From Streptomyces anulatus (GTDB lineage: Bacteria > Actinomycetota > Actinomycetes > Streptomycetales > Streptomycetaceae): a stretch of DNA of 64,000 bases. Below are positions 45,461-53,763 of this stretch, one piece after another. The first letter of the stretch is position 1. Each line of letters opens with the position of its first letter. The stretch spans positions 682,001-746,000 of the forward strand of contig NZ_JOEZ01000016.1 in the NCBI RefSeq assembly GCF_000721175.1. The letters run 5' to 3'. The notes beneath the pieces are model-generated. The model saw only the letters and a list, made by a program, of their open reading frames with translations. It did no database searches and was not told where the DNA came from. A program made the position numbers and the translations under genes.

Positions 45461-45615
45461 GTCCTCAAGCGCCGAAGGGCTTGAGCTCGCAGCCCCGTCG
45501 CCGGTCTCGGCCGAGAGCCGTGTCCCAAGCGCCGGACGGGCTGGATGTGGCGGCCCGGTCGTGCAGCTTCGCTGCCGATGTGGGCCAGGGCTTGTCCTCA
45601 AGCGCCGGACGGGCT
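45461..45615. repeat. Inverted copies of GTCCTCAAGCGCCGGACGGGC repeat
   Basis: Three copies of GTCCTCAAGCGCCGGACGGG or variants occur at 45461, 45522 and 45594, in reverse orientation to the tandem array before them. The last one contains the ipdC stop codon and encodes its final residues. Array and inverted copies could fold into large hairpins and probably act as the terminator between the convergent helicase and ipdC genes. Confidence 0.8.
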
Positions 45616-46668
45616 TGAATTCGCGGCCCGGTCCAGGGACGCGCGAGCCGCCTCCGCCTCGGCCAGTATCCGGGCCACCAGCTCCGCCACGCTCGGCAGG
45701 TCCTCGATCAGGGCCGCCACCTGGCCCGAGGCCATGATGCCGAGGTCCGTGCGGCCGTCGACCATGGACGCCCTCAGCAGCATCGGAGTGTTCGCCGCCA
45801 GCAGCACCTGGCTCCAGCTCAGGTCCTTGCCGTGCCGCATCGCCAGGCCGTCGCGGACCATGCCCGGCCAGCTCAGGCCGGAGAGCCGGCGGAAGCCGGA
45901 CGCCCGGCGCAGCGCCCGGTACAGCGAGCGCAGCCGGCCCGCACCCTCCAGTTCCGCCACCATCTCCGTACGGAGCATCCGGTGCGGCAGCCCGTCCACC
46001 GCCCGCGTCAGCGTGATGTCCTGGGCGGTCGCCGCCAGGTAGCGCGCCTTCACCGCGTCCGGGACCGTCGAGTCCGAGGTCAGCAGGAACCGGGTGCCCA
46101 TCGCGACGCCCGCCGCCCCGTACGCCAGCGCCGCCACCAGGCCCCGGCCGTCGTGGAAGCCGCCCGCCGCGATCACCGGGATGTCCACCGCGTCGACGAT
46201 CTGGGGCAGCAGCACCGTGGTGGCGACCTCGCCGGTGTGGCCGCCGCCCTCGCCGCCCTGCACGATCACCGCGTCCGCGCCCCACGCCGCTACCTTCTCC
46301 GCGTGCCGCCGGGCCCCCACCGACGGGACGACGACCACGCCCGCGTCCTTCAGCTCCGCGATGAGCTCCTTCGACGGGGCGAGCGCGAACGACGCCACCC
46401 GGACGCCCTCCTCGACGATGATCCGCACCCGCTCCCGGGCGTCCCCGGCGTCCGCCCGCAGGTTCACCCCGAACGGCGCGTCCGTCCGTGACTTCACCTC
46501 CCGTACGGCAGAACGCAGTCGGTCCGGTGACATGGTCGCCGACGCCAGGATGCCCAGCGCCCCGGCCCGCGCGGTCGCGGTGACCAGGCGGGGGCCGGCC
46601 ACCCAGCCCATCCCCGTCTGCACGATCGGGTGCCGGACGCCGACGAGGCCGGTCAGGGCGGTGCGCAT
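45598..46668 (-). CDS. ipdC: IpdC, nitronate-monooxygenase-like steroid-ring enzyme
   Basis: The 356-residue flavin-dependent barrel shows HPIVQTGMGWVAGPRLV, GILASATMSPD, FGVNLRADAGDA, VIVQGGEGGGHTGEV, AAGGFHDGRGL and MRHGKDLSWSQVLLAANTPM. These match my recall of mycobacterial IpdC (Rv3553), which acts on C/D-ring CoA thioesters. Typical nitronate monooxygenases lack several of these blocks. ATG 46668 shares one base with the ipdB stop. The last residues NSSPSGA are encoded by an intergenic-repeat copy. Confidence 0.87.
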   Translation of the reverse strand: MRTALTGLVGVRHPIVQTGMGWVAGPRLVTATARAGALGILASATMSPDRLRSAVREVKSRTDAPFGVNLRADAGDARERVRIIVEEGVRVASFALAPSKELIAELKDAGVVVVPSVGARRHAEKVAAWGADAVIVQGGEGGGHTGEVATTVLLPQIVDAVDIPVIAAGGFHDGRGLVAALAYGAAGVAMGTRFLLTSDSTVPDAVKARYLAATAQDITLTRAVDGLPHRMLRTEMVAELEGAGRLRSLYRALRRASGFRRLSGLSWPGMVRDGLAMRHGKDLSWSQVLLAANTPMLLRASMVDGRTDLGIMASGQVAALIEDLPSVAELVARILAEAEAARASLDRAANSSPSGA

Positions 46669-47417
46669 CAGGCCCTGACCTCCCGGTCCCGGGTGCGGGC
46701 AGGGTCGACGACCTCGCGGATCAGGGCGAGTTCGGTGGGGGAGGGGTCGCGGGTGTACGGGACGTCGTCCGGGATCGTGAGCGGGAACCCCGTCGCTTCC
46801 CGGACCGCCTCGACGGTGACCCCGGGGTGCACGGAGGCCAGCCGCATCGAACGGTCGGGCGTCGCGAAGTCGAAGACCCCGAGATCGCTGACGACCCGGG
46901 GAATGCGGTGGAAGCGGGTGGCCGAGGGGCCCGCCGCCCGCGCGCTGTCGTGGCCGACTCCGCAGATCATGTCGACGCGCTCGACGAAGACCCGGGGGGA
47001 GTGCCGGGGGATCCAGTAACTCACGGGGTTGTTGAGGGTGTTGACCGGTGCGCCGCGTACGCCCAGCAGCTGCCGGGAGGGCTGTTCCCAGTCGCCGATG
47101 CAGGAGATGTTCTGGTTGCCGAAGCGGTCGATCTGACTCGCGCCCATCATCACGTGCCGCCGCCCCCCGGTCACCAGGGCCAGATGCCTGCGGTAGGGGA
47201 GCCAGCCCTCCGCCTCGCCGTCCGGGCCGACGAGCGTCGCCTCGCCGTCCGTGAGCAGCAGGTCGGGGGCGAAGGTCAGCCGGGCGAGCCGCGCACCGGC
47301 GGACGGCACCGCGCCCATCGGACTGGCCAGGATCTCGCCGTCGCCGCGCCACGCCTCGGCGCAGGCGATCACGCAGTACTCGGCACGGGTGACGCTCCCG
47401 GTGACGGACGCGTTCAT
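46668..47417 (-). CDS. ipdB: IpdB, beta subunit of steroid ring hydrolase
   Basis: The 249-residue protein looks like a class I CoA-transferase beta subunit. AEYCVIACAEAWRGDGEI, SPMGAVPSAGARLARLTFAP, LLLTDGEATLV, MMGASQIDRFGNQNIS and VVSDLGVFDF match mycobacterial IpdB as I recall it. IpdAB is known to hydrolyse the last steroid ring of COCHEA-CoA rather than transfer CoA. ATG overlaps the ipdA stop by 4 nt, so the subunits are made together. Confidence 0.88.
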   Translation of the reverse strand: MNASVTGSVTRAEYCVIACAEAWRGDGEILASPMGAVPSAGARLARLTFAPDLLLTDGEATLVGPDGEAEGWLPYRRHLALVTGGRRHVMMGASQIDRFGNQNISCIGDWEQPSRQLLGVRGAPVNTLNNPVSYWIPRHSPRVFVERVDMICGVGHDSARAAGPSATRFHRIPRVVSDLGVFDFATPDRSMRLASVHPGVTVEAVREATGFPLTIPDDVPYTRDPSPTELALIREVVDPARTRDREVRA

Positions 47418-48304
47418 TTCTGCTCCTCGTGCCAGGTGCGGACCGCCTGCCGGTAGCCCTTCTCGTCGCCGTCCGGTGGCAGGAAGCGGGCCGCGAACTC
47501 CGCCCAGGCGGCCGGGTCCGCCGCCGCGGCCGCGTACGCCTTCTGGAACGGCTCGTCGCGCGGGTGGTCGGGGACGCACGAGGTGAAGTGCGCCCCGCCC
47601 GGTGTCTCCACGACCCCGGTGACGGAGTGCCGTTGGACGAGGAGGGTCTGCGGAGCGGTGGAGTTCCCGGTCAGCTCCCTTGTCTCCACCAGGCGTTCGC
47701 AGGAGACGTACGCCGCGTCCGCCGCCTCGCAGAACAGGTCGTCGAAGTACGGGTCGGGGCCCAGGTACTGGCCGTTGCCGAGCCGGTCCGCCCGGTTGAG
47801 GTGGACCAGTGCCGCGTCCATCCGCAGGGCGGGCATCGCCACGAACTCCTCGCCGTCCTCGTACGGTGAAGTCACCGTGCGCAGGTCCGGGTTGACCCGC
47901 ATCACGTCCGAGCCGATACCCGCGCGCACCGGCAGGAACGGCAGCCGGTTCGCCGCCGCGTGCAGCCCCCACATGAACATCGCCTCGTCGATCTCCGTCA
48001 GCGCGAACGCCCCGCGCTGCCGGGCCGCCCGGTAGTGCGGCTCCAGCGGGATGGAGTCGAGCGTCACGAACGCCGTGACCAGGCGGGCGATCCGGCCCGC
48101 CGCGGCCAGCAGCCCCACGTCGGGGCCGCCGTAGGAGATCACCGTGAGATCGGTGACAGGTGACCGCAGCAGCGCCCTGACCAGGGCCATCGGCTTGCGG
48201 CGCGACCCCCAGCCGCCGATCCCGATCGTCATGCCGCTGCTCAGCCGGTCGACGACCTCCTCGGGCGTCATCGTCTTGTCGCGCACATGAGGGGACGTGG
48301 TCAC
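47414..48304 (-). CDS. ipdA: IpdA, alpha subunit of steroid ring hydrolase
   Basis: The 296-residue protein has LSSGMTIGIGGWGSRRKPMA, LVRALLRSPVTDLTVISYGG, RLPFLPVRAGIGSD, AALVHLNRADRLGNGQY and ETPGGAHFT. The GWGSRRKPMA block separates it from ordinary 3-oxoacid CoA-transferases and matches IpdA. GTG 48304 follows AAGGAGG and is two bases after echA20. With IpdB it opens the final ring of the steroid nucleus. Confidence 0.88.
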   Translation of the reverse strand: MTTSPHVRDKTMTPEEVVDRLSSGMTIGIGGWGSRRKPMALVRALLRSPVTDLTVISYGGPDVGLLAAAGRIARLVTAFVTLDSIPLEPHYRAARQRGAFALTEIDEAMFMWGLHAAANRLPFLPVRAGIGSDVMRVNPDLRTVTSPYEDGEEFVAMPALRMDAALVHLNRADRLGNGQYLGPDPYFDDLFCEAADAAYVSCERLVETRELTGNSTAPQTLLVQRHSVTGVVETPGGAHFTSCVPDHPRDEPFQKAYAAAAADPAAWAEFAARFLPPDGDEKGYRQAVRTWHEEQK

Positions 48305-48306
48305 GG

Positions 48307-49050
48307 TCAGGCCTCCTTGCCGAAGGTGTCGCGGACCCGGGCGGCGGTCCCGGCGAGGTTCGCCTCGAAGGTGAACCCCTGCTCGAAGCGGTAGCTGCGC
48401 TGTACGTCGACGGGGTCGATGCCGTTCAGGGCGGCCTTGGCCAGCCGCAGCAGATGGCCGTCCTTGGCGGCGATCTCGTCCGCCAACTCCAGTGCGGCAT
48501 CCATCAGTTCCGTGCCCGGGACCACCCGCCAGACCGATCCGTGGGCGAGCAGTTCGGCCGCGGTGACCGTGCGGGAGGTGTAGTACAGCGTGCGCATCAG
48601 GTGCTGCGGGACCAGCCGGGCGAGATGGGTCGCGGCGCCGAGCGCGCCCCGGTCCAGCTCCGGCAGGCCGAAGACCGCGTCCTCGCTCGCGAGAATCGCG
48701 TCGGCGTTCCCGACGAGGCCGATGCCGCCGCCCAGGCAGAAGCCCCGCACCGCGGCGACGACCGGGACCTCGCACGCGTACACCGCCGCGAACGCCTCGG
48801 CGCAGCCCCGGTTGGCGCCGATCAGGGCCTCGTGCCCCGTATCGCGCTGCAACTCCTTGATGTCGACGCCCGCGTTGAAGCCGCGCCCGGCGGCGGCCAG
48901 GACGACGCAGCGCACCCCGGGATCGCGGCCCGCCGCCCGGACGGCGTCCGCCAGGTCGTACCAGCCCTGTACGGGAAGCGCGTTGACGGGGGGACGGTCC
49001 ACGGTGACGACGCGGACGCCGTCCGAGGGGCAGGCGGTGGAGACACTCAT
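48307..49050 (-). CDS. echA20: EchA20-type ring-opening crotonase
   Basis: The 247-residue crotonase-fold protein has VVTVDRPPVNALPVQGWYDL, GRGFNAGVDIKELQRDTG, FCLGGGIGLVGNADAI and PELDRGALGAATHLARLVPQ. In M. tuberculosis EchA20 hydrolyses the fused bicyclic HIEC-CoA, giving the substrate of IpdAB. I place the start at ATG 49050, since an upstream ATG (49080) lies inside the operator. It is the first gene of the leftward ipd unit. Confidence 0.87.
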   Translation of the reverse strand: MSVSTACPSDGVRVVTVDRPPVNALPVQGWYDLADAVRAAGRDPGVRCVVLAAAGRGFNAGVDIKELQRDTGHEALIGANRGCAEAFAAVYACEVPVVAAVRGFCLGGGIGLVGNADAILASEDAVFGLPELDRGALGAATHLARLVPQHLMRTLYYTSRTVTAAELLAHGSVWRVVPGTELMDAALELADEIAAKDGHLLRLAKAALNGIDPVDVQRSYRFEQGFTFEANLAGTAARVRDTFGKEA

Positions 49051-49069
49051 CGGAGGATCGGCTACCTTT

Positions 49070-49091
49070 CCACCAAACATTTGTTAGGTGG
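49070..49091. promoter_or_regulatory. KstR2-type operator 2
   Basis: The 22-bp near palindrome has the core ACCAAACATTTGTT (49072-49085). Read on the minus strand this is AACAAATGTTTGGT, one base different from operator 1. It sits between the divergent echA20 and SDR starts. Outer arms CTACC (49062-49066) and GGTAG (49094-49098) extend the symmetry. Confidence 0.75.
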
Positions 49092-49147
49092 ACGGTAGCA
49101 GTCACGCCCCCGCCCGCCAACCAGGCCCACTTCCCAGGGGAGATGTG

Positions 49148-50080
49148 ATGACCGCACCCACCGCACACCGTGCCGGACTCTGCGCGGACCGGGTCGTCGC
49201 CGTCACGGGCGCCGGGCGGGGGCTCGGCCGCGCCCACGCGCTGGCCTTCGCCGCCGAAGGGGCGCGGGTCGTCGTCAACGACCTCGGCGTCGGGCCGGAC
49301 GGGGGCGGGGACTCCACCGGCCCGGCCCGGGAGGTCGCCGACGAGATCGTGGCGGCGGGCGGCGAGGCCGTCGTCCACGGTAGCGACATCGCCACCGCCG
49401 AGGGCGCGGCCTCCCTCGTCGCCACCGCAGTGGAGGCCTTCGGCCGCCTGGACACCCTCGTCAACAACGCCGGATTCCTGCGGGACCGGATGCTCGTCAA
49501 CCTCGACGAGGACGACTGGGACGCGGTGATGCGCGTCCACCTCAGGGGCCACTTCCTGCCCCTCAAGCGCGCCGCCGCCCACTGGCGGGCCGAGGCGAAG
49601 GCGGGCCGCCCACCGGTCGCCCGGGTGATCAACACCAGCTCCGGCGCCGGACTCCTCGGCAGCGTGGGCCAGGGCAACTACGCGGCCGCCAAGGCCGGAA
49701 TCGTCGCCCTGACCCTGGTCGCGGCGGCCGAGCTGGGCCGGTACGGCGTCCAGGTCAACGCCCTCGCCCCGGCCGCCCGGACCCGGATGACCGAGCGGAC
49801 CTTCGCCGAGGCGATGGCGGCCCCGGGGGAGGGGGAGTTCGACGCGATGGCCCCCGCGAACGTCTCGCCCCTCGTCGTCTGGCTCGGCTCCGCCGCGAGC
49901 GACGGGGTGACGGGCCGCGTCTTCGAGGCCGAGGCGGGCCGCATCACCGTCATGGAGGGCTGGCGCCCCGGCCCCACCGACGACCGGGGCGCCCGCAGGT
50001 CCCCGGCCGAGGCGGGCGAGACGGTACGCCGGCTGCTGGCGGACGCAAAGGAGCCGGGGCGGGTCTACGGGGCGTCCTAG
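49148..50080 (+). CDS. Short-chain dehydrogenase of steroid island (Rv3548c-like)
   Basis: The 310-residue SDR has VTGAGRGLGRAHALAFAAEG, VNDLGVGPDGGGDS, NNAGFLRDRML and the catalytic Ser in NTSSGAGLLGS and Tyr-Lys in NYAAAKAG. The D-x-G-V-G-P block is typical of 3-hydroxyacyl-CoA dehydrogenases of the MFE-2/HSD17B4 type. It lies at the position of the mycobacterial Rv3548c/Rv3549c SDRs. GGGGAG precedes the ATG. It is divergent from echA20 across operator 2, so likely under KstR2 control. The exact substrate is not certain. Confidence 0.82.
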   Translation: MTAPTAHRAGLCADRVVAVTGAGRGLGRAHALAFAAEGARVVVNDLGVGPDGGGDSTGPAREVADEIVAAGGEAVVHGSDIATAEGAASLVATAVEAFGRLDTLVNNAGFLRDRMLVNLDEDDWDAVMRVHLRGHFLPLKRAAAHWRAEAKAGRPPVARVINTSSGAGLLGSVGQGNYAAAKAGIVALTLVAAAELGRYGVQVNALAPAARTRMTERTFAEAMAAPGEGEFDAMAPANVSPLVVWLGSAASDGVTGRVFEAEAGRITVMEGWRPGPTDDRGARRSPAEAGETVRRLLADAKEPGRVYGAS

Positions 50081-50240
50081 GGGGGCCTCGCGTCGATCGC
50101 GTACGGGGGCCGGGAAACCCGCTCGCGGGGCTGCCCGGCACCGGATGTCCGGCAACGGACACCCTCGGAGCGCACGGCGACAGGAAACGTCCGCGCATAT
50201 CGGGTGGCGCGGCCCCACCGCCGACGGTGAGGATCGCCGT

Positions 50241-50801
50241 ATGCGCACCTTCCTGGAGACCGGCCGGCTCGTCCTGCGCCCGGTCACCGCCGCCGACGCC
50301 CCCGACCTGCTCGCCCTCGACAACGACCCCGCCGTCATGCGGTACATCAACGGCGGCCGGCCCACGAGCCCCGAGGACATCCGGGACCGGACCCTGCCGA
50401 GGCTCCTCCACGACCACCCGTGCACCGGAACCCGTGGCTACTGGGCCGCGCAGCGGAAGGACACCGGGGCCTTTCTGGGCTGGTTCGAGCTCCGGCCGCT
50501 GGACGATCACGACCCCTCCGTCGCCGAGCTCGGCTACCGGCTGAACCGGGCCGCCTGGGGCCGTGGTTACGCCACCGAGGGGGCGCGGGCCCTGGTGGAC
50601 AAGGGGTTCACGGACCTCGGGGTCCAGCGGGTCACCGCCAACACCATGGCGGTCAACACGGGATCCCGGCGCGTGATGGAGAAGGCGGGGCTGACCTTCC
50701 TGCGGGCCTACACCGAGGACTGGCCGGAGGCCATCGAGGGCTCCGAGCACGGCGAGGTCGCATACGTACTCACCCGTGAGGCGTGGGAGCACGGCCGATA
50801 G
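50241..50801 (+). CDS. RimJ/RimL-type GNAT acetyltransferase
   Basis: The 186-residue protein starts ETGRLVLRPVTAADAPDLLA and contains FLGWFELRPL, ELGYRLNRAAWGRGYATEGA and ANTMAVNTGSRRVMEKAGL, the standard pattern of ribosomal-protein-type N-acetyltransferases. GTGAGG precedes the ATG. It ends 22 bp from the convergent ankyrin gene. No partner gene suggests the substrate. Confidence 0.9.
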   Translation: MRTFLETGRLVLRPVTAADAPDLLALDNDPAVMRYINGGRPTSPEDIRDRTLPRLLHDHPCTGTRGYWAAQRKDTGAFLGWFELRPLDDHDPSVAELGYRLNRAAWGRGYATEGARALVDKGFTDLGVQRVTANTMAVNTGSRRVMEKAGLTFLRAYTEDWPEAIEGSEHGEVAYVLTREAWEHGR

Positions 50802-50823
50802 CCGACAGGGGCCCGGGCGGCGA

Positions 50824-51579
50824 CTACGCCGGCTGCGCCAGCAGGGCCGCGATCTCCGCGTGTCCCATGTGCTGGTCCGTGCCCGCCGACGGCACCCCGT
50901 CCCGGAGCAGTTCCACCGCCATGGTCTCCTCGCCGTCCCTCCGGTCGTGGAGCGTCAACGTCTCGATGCCGGAGCCGTACGCCTCCTCCAGGTGCCGCCG
51001 CAACTCCCGTTCCGGATCGAGTCCGGCGATGCGCCGCGCCTCGGCCAGCGCCAGGGCGACCACGGACTCCTGCCCCGCGGCCCCCGCGCCGTGCCTGAGC
51101 AGCGCCCGTACCGTCCGCAGGGATCCGCGCCGCGCCGCCGGCACCAGCATCGCCTCCCCCTGGGGGCCCGGCAGCAGCGGGTCCGCGCCACGGGCGAGGA
51201 GCAGTTCCACCGTCGCGGCGTGTCCCAGGCCGACCGCCCACCGCAGCGCCGTGAAGCCGAACTCCTCGCGCAGGTCCGGCCGGGCCCCGGCGGACAGCAG
51301 CGCCTCCACCACCTCGGTGTGCCCGCCGCACGCCGCCCCGCACAGCGGCAGGTCGCTCGCCCCGGGGCCGCTCGCCCGGTTGGGGTCGGCCCCGGCGGCG
51401 AGCAGCAGGCGCACCGCTCCCACGCGGTCCTGGACCGACGCCAGGTAGAGCGCCGTCGTGCCCTCCTCGTCGCTCGACTCGGCCCGAGCACCCGAGCGCA
51501 GCGCCCGTACGACCGCGTTCTCGTCCTCGTACAGCGCGTCGAACAGGTGTGGTTCGTCCCTGCTCGGCTCGTTCGTCAT
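50824..51579 (-). CDS. Ankyrin-repeat protein
   Basis: The 251-residue protein has about four ankyrin repeats between residues 40 and 165 (TTALYLASVQDRVGAVRLLL, AACGGHTEVVEALLSAGARP, TALRWAVGLGHAATVELLLA, RGSLRTVRALLRHG). A C-terminal region with ELRRHLEEAYGSGIETLTLH follows. There is no signal peptide, so it is probably a cytoplasmic protein-binding scaffold. The ATG at 51579 is preceded by TAGGAT six bases away (51586-51591), so a leaderless message is likely. Confidence 0.88.
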   Translation of the reverse strand: MTNEPSRDEPHLFDALYEDENAVVRALRSGARAESSDEEGTTALYLASVQDRVGAVRLLLAAGADPNRASGPGASDLPLCGAACGGHTEVVEALLSAGARPDLREEFGFTALRWAVGLGHAATVELLLARGADPLLPGPQGEAMLVPAARRGSLRTVRALLRHGAGAAGQESVVALALAEARRIAGLDPERELRRHLEEAYGSGIETLTLHDRRDGEETMAVELLRDGVPSAGTDQHMGHAEIAALLAQPA

Positions 51580-51585
51580 GCTTCG

Positions 51586-51591
51586 ATCCTA
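51586..51591 (-). promoter_or_regulatory. -10 box TAGGAT, leaderless start
   Basis: On the minus strand TAGGAT is followed by CGAAGC (six bases) and then the ankyrin-gene ATG at 51579, the same geometry as at other genes in the window. Confidence 0.5.
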
Positions 51592-51617
51592 CGGCGGGCC
51601 GCTGACAACCCCCGTGC

Positions 51618-52535
51618 TCAGGTGTCGCATTCCAGGGAGGTCCGGCACAGCCCGCAGCGCGCGGTGAAACGGCCCCGGACGGGGACCCGGACGCGCAGGT
51701 GGCAGGTGGGGCAGGGGAAGGAGACGCGCAGTCCCCGGTCGCCGGTCTCGAAGGCGTACGGAACGTTCGGGTCCGGGGCGGTGCCGGGGTGGTCCTGGGC
51801 GTACCGCCGGTCCTTGGCGTAGCGGCGGCGGCCCGCCCAGCCGGCGGCGGTCAGCGGAGGTCTGCGCAGATCCCGCAGCGCCCGCTCCCGCCCCTTGGTG
51901 TACGCGGTGTACGCCTGGGGACTGGTGAACCACGGGGAGGGGTCCTCGCCGAACGCGAACGCCCGCTTGGCCAGGACGTATCCGAACTCCTCCGGGGTGA
52001 GGTAGCCGAGCTTCTGACGGGACGTGGCGTCCTCCCGGAACGCGTCCAGCAGCAGCCAGCCCGCACCGAGGTACGCCGTCGTCGTGTCGGTCAGGATCTC
52101 GTTGGCGCGGGTCCCGGGGAACTCCAGGTCGAGCCGGTGCAGCAGTACATGGGTGACCTCGTGCGCGAGCGCCGCCCCGATGTCCCTGCGGTGGGTGCGG
52201 AAACGGTCGTTGAGCTCGATGAAGTACTCGGGGCCCGCGGTGAGTTCCACGCTCGCCGCGTGCTCCATCGCCCGGAAGCCGACGATCATCCGGGCCTCGG
52301 GCAGATGGAGGTGGTGGACCAGGGAACGCGCCACCCGCTGGGCTCCCAGGTGCAGATCGTCCTGGTCCGTGAACGCGGCGTCGACGGGCGCGAGGCTGGT
52401 GGCATAGGCGTGGACGCCGTCCGCGGAGAGCCGCCGGTAGAGCGCGGTGATGGCGGAGCGGACCGTGTCCAGATGCGGAAAGCCGTGGACGACGGGTGCG
52501 CCCGGAGGTCCGTTCGCCACGCCGGAACCCCCCAT
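51618..52535 (-). CDS. Putative HExxH zinc metallopeptidase with zinc-ribbon tail
   Basis: I do not recognise a named family for this 305-residue protein. ALAHEVTHVLLHRLDL has the HExxH zinc-peptidase motif, and EILTDTTTAYLGAGWLLLDA about 20 residues later could provide the third ligand. The C-terminus has two CxxC-type pairs (CPTCHLRVRVPV, CGLCRTSLEC), which form a zinc ribbon. There is no signal peptide, so it is probably cytoplasmic. ATG 52535 is the most likely start; the frame extends further upstream without support. Confidence 0.72.
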   Translation of the reverse strand: MGGSGVANGPPGAPVVHGFPHLDTVRSAITALYRRLSADGVHAYATSLAPVDAAFTDQDDLHLGAQRVARSLVHHLHLPEARMIVGFRAMEHAASVELTAGPEYFIELNDRFRTHRRDIGAALAHEVTHVLLHRLDLEFPGTRANEILTDTTTAYLGAGWLLLDAFREDATSRQKLGYLTPEEFGYVLAKRAFAFGEDPSPWFTSPQAYTAYTKGRERALRDLRRPPLTAAGWAGRRRYAKDRRYAQDHPGTAPDPNVPYAFETGDRGLRVSFPCPTCHLRVRVPVRGRFTARCGLCRTSLECDT

Positions 52536-53636
<1,101 letters not shown>

Positions 53637-53638
<2 letters not shown>

Positions 53639-53697
53639 CCCCGGCCGGACCACTGGCTCCGACCCCGGCCGGACCACTGGCCCTGACCCCGGCTCGG
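53637..53697. repeat. 24-bp tandem repeat after trypsin gene
   Basis: Two near-identical units beginning GACCCCGGCCGGACCACTGG start at 53637 and 53661, and a partial third starts at 53685. The first base pairs of unit one are part of the TGA stop. No hairpin typical of a terminator was seen within the units. Confidence 0.75.
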
Positions 53698-53763
53698 CGG
53701 ATCGCACCGCCCACGGCCGGGCGACCGGCCCGGACACCGGATCACCGCGCGTCCGGCCGGTGA

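Noticed and set aside
46668..48304. Ordinary 3-oxoacid (succinyl-CoA) CoA-transferase subunits
   Set aside because: The GWGSRRKPMA and VVSDLGVFDF blocks and the echA20/ipdC/kstR2 neighbourhood fit IpdAB better.
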